From Bacteroidia bacterium (GTDB taxonomy: Bacteria; Bacteroidota; Bacteroidia; Chitinophagales; UBA2359): a DNA stretch of 64,000 nucleotides. Every line of letters begins with the position of its first letter. Position 1 is the first letter of the stretch. The notes below the pieces were generated by a model. The model was not told where the DNA came from and searched no databases. It was given only the letters and a program-made list of their open reading frames with translations. The DNA lies in the NCBI GenBank assembly GCA_030427245.1, contig JAUHXA010000025.1:27642-91641 (forward strand), written 5' to 3'. The position numbers and the translations under genes are program-made. This document shows, in pieces, positions 1-8,914 of the stretch.

Positions 1-1746
1 CAATTCAGGAGAAGCACGAAAAGCATAATGTTGACTCAATCGGTGCGCCAATTCTCTTTCCCAAGTATCTATGTCTTTTGCAGGGCGATTAAAAGAAGTA
101 TTGGAGTAATATGCTTGAACTCGTTGAAATTCACCATGCAAAACCCCATCAAAAACCTCAGCTTTAACATACACACAACGGTTCAAAATATCTCGATTTT
201 TTTTGTTATTCCTCGCCAAAACAATATCGGCAGCATTCAAAGCCAATATTTCATCTGGCGTTTCGCTGAAATGCCCATTTAAGCTAAACACTTCCAAATC
301 TTTTCCAAAAACCTCTTTTGCCTTGCTCTCTTCAAAATCATTGGAAAGCAAAATCTTCAAATAATTTTGAGCTACTCTTTTAGGAGTGTATTGACTCGCT
401 TTCCAAACAGGAAAGACAATCTGCAAATGTTTTTTCTCTTTTTCCTCCAATAATTTACTCAGTGCCAACTCTACATATTCTCCTTCTACATAAGGTGACA
501 ATTGCTGAACATCACCTACCAAAATCCATTTTTTGGCATACAAAGCGGGCACCAAAAACTCTTGAAATGTCACCTTCGATGCTTCATCTACAATCATAAC
601 ATCAAAAGGAGTGTCAATCGTACTCCTCCTAATTTGTGGATGTTGTAAAATCCCAATCATCGTACCACACACCAAGTTAGAAGCCTCTAAAATAGAGGTT
701 TCAAAAAACCTTGGATAAGATTCTTTCTTCAATGCCTTCAACAATACTTCTTGGCTTTCGGTGCGATTCGGGGAATTTTGTAGATGGATTTTCATCTGTT
801 TTGCCTTTGTGACAACCAATTCCTGCAAACGATAAGCTTCCACCTCTTTGTAACGAATTTGCCCTTTATCATTTGCAATGCGAACGGGGGCAACCACATC
901 CTGACATTTATCCTCGTAAGAAGTCAAAATTCGCTTCAATACATTGTCCACTGCAACGTGCGTAGAAGAAACCAATAAAATCCGCTTTCCCAGCATACAC
1001 AATTGAATCACCAGTTCAATAATACTCGTTGTCTTTCCAGAGCCAGGCGGTCCCTCCAAAAGTGCAAAATCTGCCGTAGTCAATGCTTTTTTGACAAACT
1101 CTCTTTGTTCCGTAGTTCCATTGCGAGTTTCATCAGTCAATACGCTCCAGTCACCTTCATCACGAAGAATAGACTCATCATAATAATAGCAATCAACATC
1201 ATCTAATCTTTCATCACGAGGGTCTTTGAATAATTTGAGAAGAGGCAAATGTTCTCGCAAAGGCTTGTTCTGCAATCGCTCAATTGCCTGTATTTGCTTG
1301 CTTATTTGATACTCATCTTGACGTACATAAAGCGTTACCTCCTTCTTCAAATCTTCGTCAAAATAAAGCTGTCTTTCTTCTCCATTTCTATCTTGAATTA
1401 CCAAGCGATTGTCACTATGCTTCTCGCCTTTTTGCCGAATACGGGTTATATACAAATGCTTAACCTCGGTATCAAAAAGCAATTTTTCTATTGCTTCTAT
1501 TTGTTCATTGTCATCTCTTATTTCATACTTCAAAAACTCATTATCGCTATCTTTTTCCATACTTCCCCATTTTCTATTCACACGTTGTAGCTTGACAGGA
1601 AGAACAGACAATTCTTTGAGTTTTGCTTCGATATCTTTAAGAAAAGCCCGATAATTCTTCAAATCATGATTGACATTCTTAAAGACAATATAAGGGCGAT
1701 TCCCCATACTGTCCTTCAAGTTTTCTTTGTAAATATTATCATTCAT
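1..1746 (-). CDS. SF1 (Upf1/DNA2-like, AAA_11/AAA_12) helicase, C-terminus cut by window edge
   Basis: I translated the minus strand from ATG at 1746; the frame stays open to base 1, so at least 582 codons are present and the C-terminus is missing. Around residues 235-250 there is a Walker A motif, GPPGSGKTT, preceded by a Q-motif-like segment (NGTTEQREFVKKAL). Further on come a Walker B-like segment (DVMIVDEASK) and the helicase motif III-like GDVQQLSPYV. This combination is typical of superfamily 1 helicases of the Upf1/DNA2/SMUBP type with AAA_11 and AAA_12 domains. The first 230 residues are a poorly recognised, charged N-terminal region. The expected role is ATP-dependent nucleic acid unwinding in the cytoplasm; the substrate is unknown. 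It is followed 126 bp downstream of its start, on the same strand, by the 3' end of hemW, so hemW lies upstream in the same orientation. Family assignment is secure; function beyond that is inference. Confidence 0.85.
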   Translation of the reverse strand, partial: MNDNIYKENLKDSMGNRPYIVFKNVNHDLKNYRAFLKDIEAKLKELSVLPVKLQRVNRKWGSMEKDSDNEFLKYEIRDDNEQIEAIEKLLFDTEVKHLYITRIRQKGEKHSDNRLVIQDRNGEERQLYFDEDLKKEVTLYVRQDEYQISKQIQAIERLQNKPLREHLPLLKLFKDPRDERLDDVDCYYYDESILRDEGDWSVLTDETRNGTTEQREFVKKALTTADFALLEGPPGSGKTTSIIELVIQLCMLGKRILLVSSTHVAVDNVLKRILTSYEDKCQDVVAPVRIANDKGQIRYKEVEAYRLQELVVTKAKQMKIHLQNSPNRTESQEVLLKALKKESYPRFFETSILEASNLVCGTMIGILQHPQIRRSTIDTPFDVMIVDEASKVTFQEFLVPALYAKKWILVGDVQQLSPYVEGEYVELALSKLLEEKEKKHLQIVFPVWKASQYTPKRVAQNYLKILLSNDFEESKAKEVFGKDLEVFSLNGHFSETPDEILALNAADIVLARNNKKNRDILNRCVYVKAEVFDGVLHGEFQRVQAYYSNTSFNRPAKDIDTWERELAHRLSQHYAFRASPEL

Positions 1747-1871
1747 AAGGGCATTGAATCAGTGTAAATTGAAGCAGCAAAATACAACAAATTATACTAA
1801 AACCTACTTCATTATCTATTTTTAGCATTTAAAACAGTTTCTCTACTTCAATTCGAAAAATGCACAAACAC

Positions 1872-2999
1872 CTAAACCCACATCAACTCACTAATAATCC
1901 CATCTGCCAAAAATTTGCCTTGATTGGTCAAAACCAAAAAATCATCTTTTCGCTGCAATAAATCTTGCTTCACAAAAGGTCGAATCCCCTTCAATAAATG
2001 CCCTTGCAAATTCACCCCAAACTCCCTTTTGACCTTCTCCAAATCACAGCCCCAAATCGTCCGCAAAGAAGTCATAATGTACTCATTGAAGCGTTCGGAA
2101 GCCGTCAAAACCTCCACCTCTTTTGGGATAGTTCCTTCTACAATCGCCTTGATATATTGTTGATTGTGTGAGACATTCCATTGACGGGTAAACTGTCCAT
2201 CAAAGGAATGAGCCGCAGGACCCAAGCCGATATAAGGTTTACCTTTCCAATAGCTACTGTTGTGTTTAGATTCCCAACCTTCCTTTCCAAAATTGGAGAT
2301 TTCGTAGTGCGAAAAACCCGCATTGGTGAGCGTCTTCACCAATACTTCGAACTGCTGTGCCGCCTGTTCTTCATCTACATCCGATGCTTTACCCGATGCC
2401 ACAAAATGCGCCAAAGCCGTTTTGGGTTCGACCGTCAAGCAATAAGCCGAAATATGCGGCACGCCATAATCAATCGCTTTTTGGAGGTTTTGCTGCCATT
2501 TTTGATGAGAAGTAGTCGGAGCGCCATAAATGAGGTCAATCGTCAAATTGTCAAAACCCGCATCTTGCGCCAATCGAATGCAGTTCTCTGCCTGTTCTAC
2601 ATTGTGCGCTCGATTCATAAATGCTAAATCTTCTGCATCAAATGACTGAATACCAATGCTAAAACGGTTCACAGGTGTTTGCTTCAATGCCTGAATTTTG
2701 GCAGGCAAAAGGTCGTCGGGATTGGCTTCAAGGGTAATTTCCGCATCGACTTCAATGTCATAGAATCGGTTCAATTGCTCAAAAATACGCTGAATTTCGT
2801 CTGCCGATAAAAGCGAAGGTGTTCCTCCTCCAAAATATACCGTTTCGATTTTTTGGGTCGGTAGATAGTCTTTTCGCAGCTCCATTTCTTGCAACAAGGC
2901 ATTAATCAATTCGTTTTTGTACTTTAGAGAGGTAGAAAAATGAAAATTGCAGTAATGACAGGCTTGTTTACAAAACGGGATATGAATATAAATCATCAT
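1872..2999 (-). CDS. hemW: Radical SAM family heme chaperone HemW
   Basis: A 375-residue protein with the radical-SAM cluster motif CKQACHYC (Cys10, Cys14, Cys17) at the extreme N-terminus, followed by the HemW-type aromatic spacing and the GGGTPS SAM-binding motif at residues 57-62. Length and motif order match HemW (formerly HemN-like), a cytosolic heme chaperone that binds SAM and a 4Fe-4S cluster. It is not a coproporphyrinogen dehydrogenase, because those have an N-terminal extension that is absent here. The start is one of two adjacent ATG codons (2999 or 2996). A perfect 21-bp inverted repeat sits only 15 bp upstream of the start, between this gene and the divergent outer membrane protein gene, and could affect expression of either. 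Confidence 0.93.
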   Translation of the reverse strand: MMIYIHIPFCKQACHYCNFHFSTSLKYKNELINALLQEMELRKDYLPTQKIETVYFGGGTPSLLSADEIQRIFEQLNRFYDIEVDAEITLEANPDDLLPAKIQALKQTPVNRFSIGIQSFDAEDLAFMNRAHNVEQAENCIRLAQDAGFDNLTIDLIYGAPTTSHQKWQQNLQKAIDYGVPHISAYCLTVEPKTALAHFVASGKASDVDEEQAAQQFEVLVKTLTNAGFSHYEISNFGKEGWESKHNSSYWKGKPYIGLGPAAHSFDGQFTRQWNVSHNQQYIKAIVEGTIPKEVEVLTASERFNEYIMTSLRTIWGCDLEKVKREFGVNLQGHLLKGIRPFVKQDLLQRKDDFLVLTNQGKFLADGIISELMWV

Positions 3000-3013
3000 G
3001 GTTATTTTTTGGG

Positions 3014-3065
3014 AAGATATGAGAAACTACCTTTTCAATTCTTCAAAGGTAGTTTCTCATATCTT
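3014..3065. repeat. Perfect inverted repeat, 21-bp arms and 10-nt loop, between divergent genes
   Basis: The arm at 3014-3034 is the exact reverse complement of 3045-3065, with loop 3035-3044. It lies 15 bp upstream of the hemW start and 115 bp upstream of the chosen start of the outer membrane protein. No T-run follows on either strand that would make it a classical terminator. It may be an attenuator hairpin, an operator or a remnant of a small mobile repeat. Confidence 0.9.
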
Positions 3066-3134
3066 AATAAAATTAACAATTTGTGGGTTTTCTGTGTTGT
3101 TGTGCTTTTTCCAATGGTGAAAATTCTCTCTTTA

Positions 3135-3179
3135 TTCCCCCTTTGGAGGGGGCAAGGGGGAGGTTCGAGGGCAAGGGGG
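3135..3179. repeat. G-rich hairpin-forming stretch just upstream of the outer membrane protein start
   Basis: A C-run followed by G-runs (CCCCCT then AGGGGG, loop TTGG) and two further GGGGG tracts directly precede the ATG at 3180. Its composition is unlike the AT-rich surroundings. Similar short C/G-run elements are, from memory, dispersed in some Bacteroidota genomes; I cannot test copy number here. If translated from an upstream ATG (3114) it would give a low-complexity leader, which argues for the start at 3180. Confidence 0.5.
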
Positions 3180-4949
3180 ATGTTGCATTTTTCCCTACTT
3201 CTATTCACCACTTCCCTAACCGCCCAAACCCACACCCTCCAAATCCTCCCAACAGACACCGACACCACAAAACTAAACCAAATTCTCACCGATTACGATT
3301 ACCCCAAACAATTCACCAACACCCTTGATGCCCAAAAAATCTTACCTTCAATCCTCTCCCAACTTCAAAACCGCAGCTACATCGCAGCCTCATTCGACAG
3401 CCTTCAAACCGACTCCTTAAAAACCACTGCTTTTCTACATCTCGGCAAACCTTACCATTGGCTACAATTGAAAAATGGAAATGTGGAATCAAAAGCATTG
3501 GCACAAATTGGTTTTCGAGAACGATTGTTTAGCAATAGTCAAACCGTTCAAATTGAGAGGATTAAAACATTGAAGGAAAAGCTGCTACAATATGCCGAAA
3601 ACAATGGTTATCCTTTTGCAGCCGTACAATTGCAGAATGTGAGTATTGGAGAAAATGGAGGCATCAGTGCTGAATTGTGGATAGAAAAGAATGATTTTGT
3701 GGTAATTGACAGTATTTTGACTACTTCAAATGTCAGCATCAGCGAGCGTTATCTGCAAAACTATTTGGGCATCAAATCAGGGCAACCCTACGATGAATCT
3801 GCCCTCCAAAAAACAAGTATCCGCATCAACGAACTCCCGTTTTTGGAAGAAGTGTATGCACCGAGAGTGACTTTTGTGCGGGACAAAGCGAAGGTGAGGT
3901 TGTTTTTGAAGAACAAAAAAGCGAGCCAGTTGAATTTGTTATTGGGGGTGATTCCGAGATCTGCACCTCAAACGGGTTTTGAAGTGACGGGAGAAGGTAA
4001 AATCAATTTGCAGAATACGCTGGGGCAGGGCGAAGTGATTGAAGCCGATTTTAGGAGTTATCCGAATAGTGCTACTGAATTGAAGTTACACGCTTTGTAC
4101 CCTTATCTTCCTCTATTGCCACTGGGCATTGACGGACGTTTTGAGTTGTTCCGCAAAGACACGATTTTTCAGGATGTTAAGAGTTTTTTGGCAGTGCAGT
4201 ATTTGTTTGAAGGCAACAATTATTTGAAGGCATTTTTGGAGAATACTGCTTCCAATTTATTGTCGGTCAATGAATCGCAAATCATCAGCAGCCAAAAACT
4301 ACCCAACACCTTGGATGTACGCCGCAATCTCTACGGCTTAGAGTACAATTGGGAACGGCTCGACTATCGCCTCAATCCTCGAAAAGGCATTTTCTTGAAT
4401 CTTAAAGGAGCAATTGGCAACAAACGAGTGAAGGAAAACAATGCTATTCTTGAAATTGCTGATGAAAACTCCACCCTCGACTTCAAAGCCCAATACGATG
4501 CCTTGAATGAAAATCCGCTTCGCTACCAACTGCAATACGAAATTGGAAAATATTGGAAATTAGGGCAACGATTGACCTTCAAAAATAGCTTGACAGGCGG
4601 TATTCAGTCCAAACGTGATACCCTTCAAAACGAGCTATTTAGAATTGGCGGCAACAAACTTTTGAGGGGTTTTGATGAGCAATCCATTTTGTCGGTTGCC
4701 TACCATGTGTTGAGTTTGGAGTTGCGATTATTGACCTCTCAAAACGCCTACTTATTCACCTTTTGGGATGGAGCTTTGACTCAGAATGAAACGGCTGCTA
4801 TGGATATTCCTTTTGGTTTTGGGGCAGGAGTAACTTTCCAAACAGGTGCGGGAGTCTTTGGACTGACCTATGCTTTGGGGCGAGAACAGGATAATCGGGT
4901 AAATTTGAGGGCGGGAAAAGTGCATTTTGGGTATGTGAATTATTTTTGA
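3180..4949 (+). CDS. BamA/TamA-like outer membrane assembly protein (POTRA plus beta-barrel)
   Basis: From ATG 3180 this is 589 residues beginning with a clean signal peptide (MLHFSLLLFTTSLTAQ). The frame is open back to 2940, but the upstream part runs through a perfect inverted repeat and a G-rich element and would not make a signal peptide, so 3180 is preferred over 3114 and 2940. A POTRA-like segment lies near the centre of the N-terminal half (a YLQNYLGIKSGQPYDE stretch). The C-terminal half is a bacterial surface antigen (Omp85) type barrel with the diagnostic FRIGGNKLLRGFDEQ segment, and the protein ends in an aromatic residue (YVNYF), as outer membrane barrels do. It is smaller than BamA and closer to TamA-like or BamL-like Omp85 proteins of Bacteroidota. 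Expected location is the outer membrane, with a role in barrel insertion or protein translocation. Confidence 0.82.
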   Translation: MLHFSLLLFTTSLTAQTHTLQILPTDTDTTKLNQILTDYDYPKQFTNTLDAQKILPSILSQLQNRSYIAASFDSLQTDSLKTTAFLHLGKPYHWLQLKNGNVESKALAQIGFRERLFSNSQTVQIERIKTLKEKLLQYAENNGYPFAAVQLQNVSIGENGGISAELWIEKNDFVVIDSILTTSNVSISERYLQNYLGIKSGQPYDESALQKTSIRINELPFLEEVYAPRVTFVRDKAKVRLFLKNKKASQLNLLLGVIPRSAPQTGFEVTGEGKINLQNTLGQGEVIEADFRSYPNSATELKLHALYPYLPLLPLGIDGRFELFRKDTIFQDVKSFLAVQYLFEGNNYLKAFLENTASNLLSVNESQIISSQKLPNTLDVRRNLYGLEYNWERLDYRLNPRKGIFLNLKGAIGNKRVKENNAILEIADENSTLDFKAQYDALNENPLRYQLQYEIGKYWKLGQRLTFKNSLTGGIQSKRDTLQNELFRIGGNKLLRGFDEQSILSVAYHVLSLELRLLTSQNAYLFTFWDGALTQNETAAMDIPFGFGAGVTFQTGAGVFGLTYALGREQDNRVNLRAGKVHFGYVNYF

Positions 4950-5035
4950 GACAAGAATGTTTAGAATAGTGTGTTATCCTATAAACATCTTTTGAATTCA
5001 ATTGACGAATTTTTCCTGATTATCACAGCACCACA

Positions 5036-6013
5036 TTATATATTAGGAAAGCTTGCCGCAATTCGATTCAGTGTATCCTTCAATGGCCTAAATTGAAAGC
5101 CAATCGTTTTTTGAATTTTACTGCTATCGTAAAAATACTGCGACTGCATAAGCTGAGCTGTTTCCTTTGTAATCAAAGGAGGTTTGCGGCTTATCCACGA
5201 AATAGGCTTTGCCAACCGCCAAGAGAGAGAGGCAATGATAGGATTGACTTTGTAGCGAGGTGGTTTTTTGTGAAAAGTAATGGCTACTTGTGTTAAAAAT
5301 TCACGGTAAGTAGTATTGATACTATTTAGGATAAAACGCTGATTTTGAATATCACTCTCCATTAACTTCACCATTGCATCCACCACGTCTTTCACATCTA
5401 CAAAACCAGTTCCACCAATAGGGTAAAAGGCCAACCCTTTTGCAGCTTTCGAGATCAATTGACTACTTCCTTCGTTCCAATACCCTTCGCCAATAATGAC
5501 TGAAGGGTTAACAATCACTGCGTTCAAGCCCTCTGCAATAGCACGCCAAACCTCCGTCTCTGCACGATATTTACTGATAGCATACTGGCTATTGTTGGGA
5601 CTATCTTCCCACTTTGTCGTCTCACTGACTTGATTGTTGCGTTCACTCCGACCAATAGCTGCAATCGAACTCACATGTATCAATTTTTGCACTCCTTCCT
5701 CTAATGCCAAATTCACCACATTTGCCGTTCCTTCTCTATTTACTCGGTGCATCCATTCAAACTGGGAAGCATCAAAAGCAATAACCGCCGCACAATGATA
5801 GATTTTAGAGACTCCAATCATCGCTTCCCGAAGACTTTCGATTTCTAATATATCTGCCTTCATCCAAGTTATTTGGTCGGCAATATCTTGCACCAAATCC
5901 ATCCTACTCGTCTTGCGCTTAATCGCCCTAATAGTCTGTTTGGGGTACTGTTTTACTAAAGTCCTCAATAGGTGAGAGCCAACCAAACCTGTACCGCCTG
6001 TAACTAAAATCAT
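5036..6013 (-). CDS. NAD(P)-dependent epimerase/reductase (extended SDR family)
   Basis: From ATG 6013 this is 325 residues with the Rossmann motif GGTGLVG (glycines 6, 9 and 12) at the N-terminus and the catalytic YAISK (Tyr144, Lys148). A conserved HVSSIAAIG strand precedes it. Together these mark an extended short-chain dehydrogenase of the NAD-dependent epimerase or dihydroflavonol-4-reductase-like type; the substrate cannot be read from sequence. The frame is open 31 codons upstream into murF, but the Rossmann motif sits at the expected distance only from 6013. The ATG overlaps the murF stop in an ATGA arrangement, so the two genes are almost certainly cotranscribed and translationally coupled. 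Confidence 0.88.
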   Translation of the reverse strand: MILVTGGTGLVGSHLLRTLVKQYPKQTIRAIKRKTSRMDLVQDIADQITWMKADILEIESLREAMIGVSKIYHCAAVIAFDASQFEWMHRVNREGTANVVNLALEEGVQKLIHVSSIAAIGRSERNNQVSETTKWEDSPNNSQYAISKYRAETEVWRAIAEGLNAVIVNPSVIIGEGYWNEGSSQLISKAAKGLAFYPIGGTGFVDVKDVVDAMVKLMESDIQNQRFILNSINTTYREFLTQVAITFHKKPPRYKVNPIIASLSWRLAKPISWISRKPPLITKETAQLMQSQYFYDSSKIQKTIGFQFRPLKDTLNRIAASFPNI

Positions 6014-7317
6014 ACTAAAGTGTTTTCCAAAATTATTTCCAAAGCAATGCCCCTTGAGCCCTTCAATAAAATCACCGAATCCTCGAAACCTTGTTCGTTG
6101 AACCAAACTTTTGCTTCCTGGACATTTTGAAAATGTAGAAATTGATGGTTTTTATCGGCTTTTATGAACTCTTTTCCAACCAACGCCACGAAAGATAAAT
6201 CCATTTCTTTCACCAACTTCAAGAGTGCACTGTGTTCTTTTTGGCTGTCTTTTCCCATTTCCAACATATCTCCAAGTATCGCTACTTTAGAAGAACCTTT
6301 CATTTTATCAAAATTTTGAAGAGCAGCTTCCATACTGGTAGGATTGGCATTGTAGGCATCTAATAAGATGGTATTACTACCTTGTTTGATCAGTTGTGAG
6401 CGTTTATTGACTGGCTGATAAGCTTCAATAGCATGTTGTATATTTTGAGCCGAAACCCGAAAGTATGTTCCAATTGCAATAGCAGCAGCAACATTATCCA
6501 AATTATATGCTCCAATCAACTGTGTTTGTATGGTAATTGGATTACCCGATTTCGGATGCCATATAACCTTCAAAAAAGGATTTGCATCTACCAATTGAAC
6601 ATCGGTTTTGTACCATTGACCACTACCATAAGTAGAAGCATTTTGGATAAAATAGCCGATTTTGGCTACTCTGAAATCGTTCATATTCAGGAACGAATGA
6701 CCACCAGAAGCATCCAAAAAATCAAATAATTCTCCTTTGGTCTTCACTATTTCTTTAATACTTCCAAACCCTTCTAAATGTGCTTTTCCGATATTGGTAA
6801 TCAATCCGAAATGAGGTAGGGCAATACCACATAAGAAGTTAATTTCATTAACATGATTCGCTCCCATTTCGACGACAGCCATCTCTGTATCTTTCTTCAA
6901 CTTCAATAAAGTGGTAGGAACTCCAATGTGGTTATTCAAATTGCCGACCGTTGCTTGAGTCTTATAGGTCATTGAAAGAACCGCTTTGATCAATTCTTTG
7001 GTCGTTGTTTTTCCATTAGTACCAGTAATAGCAATGCAAGTGGGTTTAACTTGCTTGAGGTGATAAGTTGCCAATTCTTGAAGAGCTTTCAGCGTATCTT
7101 CTACCAATAAGTAGCGATTGTCTTTCACAAAATCGGGATTGTCAATCACAGCATAAGAAGCTCCTTTCTTCAATGCCTCATTTGCATATACATTTCCGTC
7201 AAAATTAGGACCTTTCAAAGCAAAAAATAAATCACCAGATTTTACTTTACGACTGTCTATACTTACGGAACTACTATTCTCAAAATAATGGTAAAGTTGT
7301 TTAATTGTTAAGGGCAT
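6010..7317 (-). CDS. murF: UDP-N-acetylmuramoyl-tripeptide--D-alanyl-D-alanine ligase
   Basis: A 435-residue Mur ligase that adds D-Ala-D-Ala to UDP-MurNAc-tripeptide in the cytoplasm, the last soluble step of peptidoglycan precursor synthesis. The N-terminal substrate-binding domain has the S-R-K-V-K-x-G-D-L-F-F-A-L-K-G signature (about residues 22-36), and the ATP-binding motif GTNGKTTTK is at residues 99-107. Later Mur ligase segments (DAYNANPTSMEAAL, GDMLEMG) are intact. The gene stands outside a mur/fts cluster and is coupled to an SDR gene through an ATGA overlap, which is unusual for a cell-wall gene. Confidence 0.95.
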   Translation of the reverse strand: MPLTIKQLYHYFENSSSVSIDSRKVKSGDLFFALKGPNFDGNVYANEALKKGASYAVIDNPDFVKDNRYLLVEDTLKALQELATYHLKQVKPTCIAITGTNGKTTTKELIKAVLSMTYKTQATVGNLNNHIGVPTTLLKLKKDTEMAVVEMGANHVNEINFLCGIALPHFGLITNIGKAHLEGFGSIKEIVKTKGELFDFLDASGGHSFLNMNDFRVAKIGYFIQNASTYGSGQWYKTDVQLVDANPFLKVIWHPKSGNPITIQTQLIGAYNLDNVAAAIAIGTYFRVSAQNIQHAIEAYQPVNKRSQLIKQGSNTILLDAYNANPTSMEAALQNFDKMKGSSKVAILGDMLEMGKDSQKEHSALLKLVKEMDLSFVALVGKEFIKADKNHQFLHFQNVQEAKVWFNEQGFEDSVILLKGSRGIALEIILENTLV

Positions 7318-7424
7318 GTTGTATCAAATTAGGGGTAAAATATAAAATAAATAAAATTTGATTTTAAGGTTTTAGTTTAACTATAAAAGAAACTATTTTT
7401 TTGTAGAAATAGTTGAGTATTAAT

Positions 7425-7464
7425 AAAAAAAAGGCTGTAAAGTTGTTTAGTACACTTTACAGCC
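7425..7464 (-). terminator. Rho-independent terminator of the ECF sigma operon
   Basis: An 11-bp perfect stem (7433-7443 with 7454-7464), followed on the minus strand by a run of eight T residues. It lies 45 bp past the stop of the 80-residue gene and also separates it from murF. Confidence 0.85.
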
Positions 7465-7508
7465 CAATAATGATTGTATATGAGTTCAGATTAAATCAAG
7501 AACGTTCG

Positions 7509-7751
7509 TCAACAGGGAGTTTCCATCGTATGGGTTTTTTGACTATAATCCATGATAATCTTAATAGAAGATGAATTGGGAGAGCGCAAGACAACCTTAT
7601 CTAATACATCAAAGGTAGCTTGTATATCTTCGTATTGCTCTTTCAATTCCCAATTATCTTCAAGTGCTTGTTCTATGGCTTTACTTTCGGTAAGGCTGGT
7701 TTCGTTATAACTATAACGAATAAGATCTTCTTGTGTAAACTGTTTGTACAT
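7509..7751 (-). CDS. Small acidic protein downstream of ECF sigma factor (putative soluble regulator)
   Basis: An 80-residue protein on the same strand as the ECF sigma gene, starting 115 bp after it and followed by a strong terminator. The N-terminal half is a glutamate-rich amphipathic region (FTQEDLIRYSYNETS, then EQALEDNWELKEQYE). This resembles the start of the protein next to the second sigma factor at 17.6 kb (FLTNRLSPQEAEAVRLQI and following). There is no transmembrane segment and no zinc-binding HxxxCxxC motif, so it is not a classical ZAS anti-sigma factor. The context suggests a sigma-associated regulator; that is inference, and I recognise no named family. Confidence 0.7.
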   Translation of the reverse strand: MYKQFTQEDLIRYSYNETSLTESKAIEQALEDNWELKEQYEDIQATFDVLDKVVLRSPNSSSIKIIMDYSQKTHTMETPC

Positions 7752-7865
7752 AGGCGTTACTATTTTTAAAGAGAATTACTCCGATTTAATGGATTGCGTT
7801 TTGCATAATCGCCTATAAAACGCAAGTAAAACTCTCTTTATTGTTAGTAAGCCTAAGAATTTATT

Positions 7866-8444
7866 CTAAAGAAGAATTTGCTTTTCTGTAATCATTTTAC
7901 GCATATTAATAAGCGCATAACGCATCCGTCCCAAAGCAGTATTGATGCTAACGTTCGTAATCTTTGCAATCTCCTTGAAACTTAAATCCGCATAGTGTCG
8001 AAGGATAACGACTTCTTTTTGTTCATCAGGAAGTTGTTCTACCAACTTGCGAACTTTTTTGTGAGTTTCATTTTTAATCATCACCTTCTCAGGCGAATCC
8101 TCTTCAAATTTTAAGAATTTGAAAATGTCGTAACCATCACTGTTTGTAATAGTTGGAGTACGTTTTACCTTTCGGTAATGGTCAATACAAAGGTTGTAAG
8201 AAATTCGCAATACCCAAGGCAAAAACTTGCCATCTTCATAATATTTGCCTCTGCGAAGCGTTTCAATTACCTTAATAAAGGTATCCTGAAAGATGTCTTC
8301 AGCTAAGACTTCATCTTTGACAAACATAAAAATAGAAGTATAGACTTTCTCTTGATGCCGACGAATTAATTCGGCGAGAGAATGCTCATTACCGGTCATA
8401 TACATTTTGACCAATGCTCTATCACTAATTGTGTGCAAATCCAT
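7866..8444 (-). CDS. ECF-type RNA polymerase sigma factor (sigma-70 family)
   Basis: 192 residues from ATG 8444; a TTG nine bases upstream is possible but less likely. Region 2 (LAELIRRHQEKVYTSIFMF, DIFQDTFIKV, FLPWVLRISYNLCIDHYRK) and region 4 (LPDEQKEVVILRHYADLSF, EIAKITNVSINTALGRMRYAL) are both clear, with a short acidic linker between them. It redirects RNA polymerase to a small regulon that cannot be named from here. It is followed by an 80-residue putative partner and a terminator, and preceded by a TACTTTTG promoter element. Confidence 0.93.
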   Translation of the reverse strand: MDLHTISDRALVKMYMTGNEHSLAELIRRHQEKVYTSIFMFVKDEVLAEDIFQDTFIKVIETLRRGKYYEDGKFLPWVLRISYNLCIDHYRKVKRTPTITNSDGYDIFKFLKFEEDSPEKVMIKNETHKKVRKLVEQLPDEQKEVVILRHYADLSFKEIAKITNVSINTALGRMRYALINMRKMITEKQILL

Positions 8445-8599
8445 AGTAAGCAATTATTTAGGGGTGAAGGCAGAAAGCCAACCGATGGCTTTTCACCAAC
8501 AGTTTACACAAAAAAAAACTAAATATTAGTGTAGAGTTTTTAAACCTATAAGCATTCATTGTTTTGTGAAGAAATGTATTTTTAGATGTAAATACCAAA

Positions 8600-8629
8600 C
8601 AAAAGTAAAAATATTTCATTGGAATCAAA
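8600..8629 (-). promoter_or_regulatory. Predicted Bacteroidota promoter of the ECF sigma gene
   Basis: On the minus strand TTTG (8629-8626) is followed 18 bp later by TACTTTTG (8607-8600), matching TTTG-N(19-21)-TAnnTTTG with the spacer one base short. It would give a leader of about 150 nt before ATG 8444. Confidence 0.5.
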
Positions 8630-8859
8630 AACAGTTGCCTATTCTTTTTATAAAAAATGAATAATTTGAGACCTTTTGTTTTTTAATACCCTTCAAAATA
8701 GAATCTACCCTCCATAGACTGAAATCAGAATCAAAAGGCTGCATAAGTACCTTAAAAAAAATAAAAGTTTTTGATTATGACTACTTAAAATAAGCATTTT
8801 TACATCAAGATTCGGATACTTTCATTGCAGGGTTTTAAAGACAACATTTAATTTTATAG
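8630..8859. other. Non-coding spacer between divergent sigma gene and uvrA
   Basis: AT-rich, with no conserved frame on either strand. Apart from the two promoter-like sites at its edges I see no structure in it. Confidence 0.6.
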
Positions 8860-8889
8860 TTGAATTTCAGCCATATTAAGGTAACTTTG
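8860..8889 (+). promoter_or_regulatory. Predicted promoter of uvrA
   Basis: TTG at 8860-8862, then a 19-bp spacer, then TAACTTTG at 8882-8889, which fits the Bacteroidota consensus. ATG of uvrA follows 25 bp later. Confidence 0.6.
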
Positions 8890-8914
8890 CCCCTCCAATT
8901 TTTTAAAAAAGTAT

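Noticed and set aside
1..1746. Short plus-strand frames in the first 1.7 kb
   Set aside because: The minus strand carries a continuous helicase frame with intact motifs across the whole segment.
2940..3179. Upstream extension of the outer membrane protein frame
   Set aside because: It crosses a perfect inverted repeat and a G-rich element and would bury the signal peptide; the start at 3180 fits better.
7509..7751. Classical zinc-binding anti-sigma factor
   Set aside because: No HxxxCxxC motif and no membrane helix are present.
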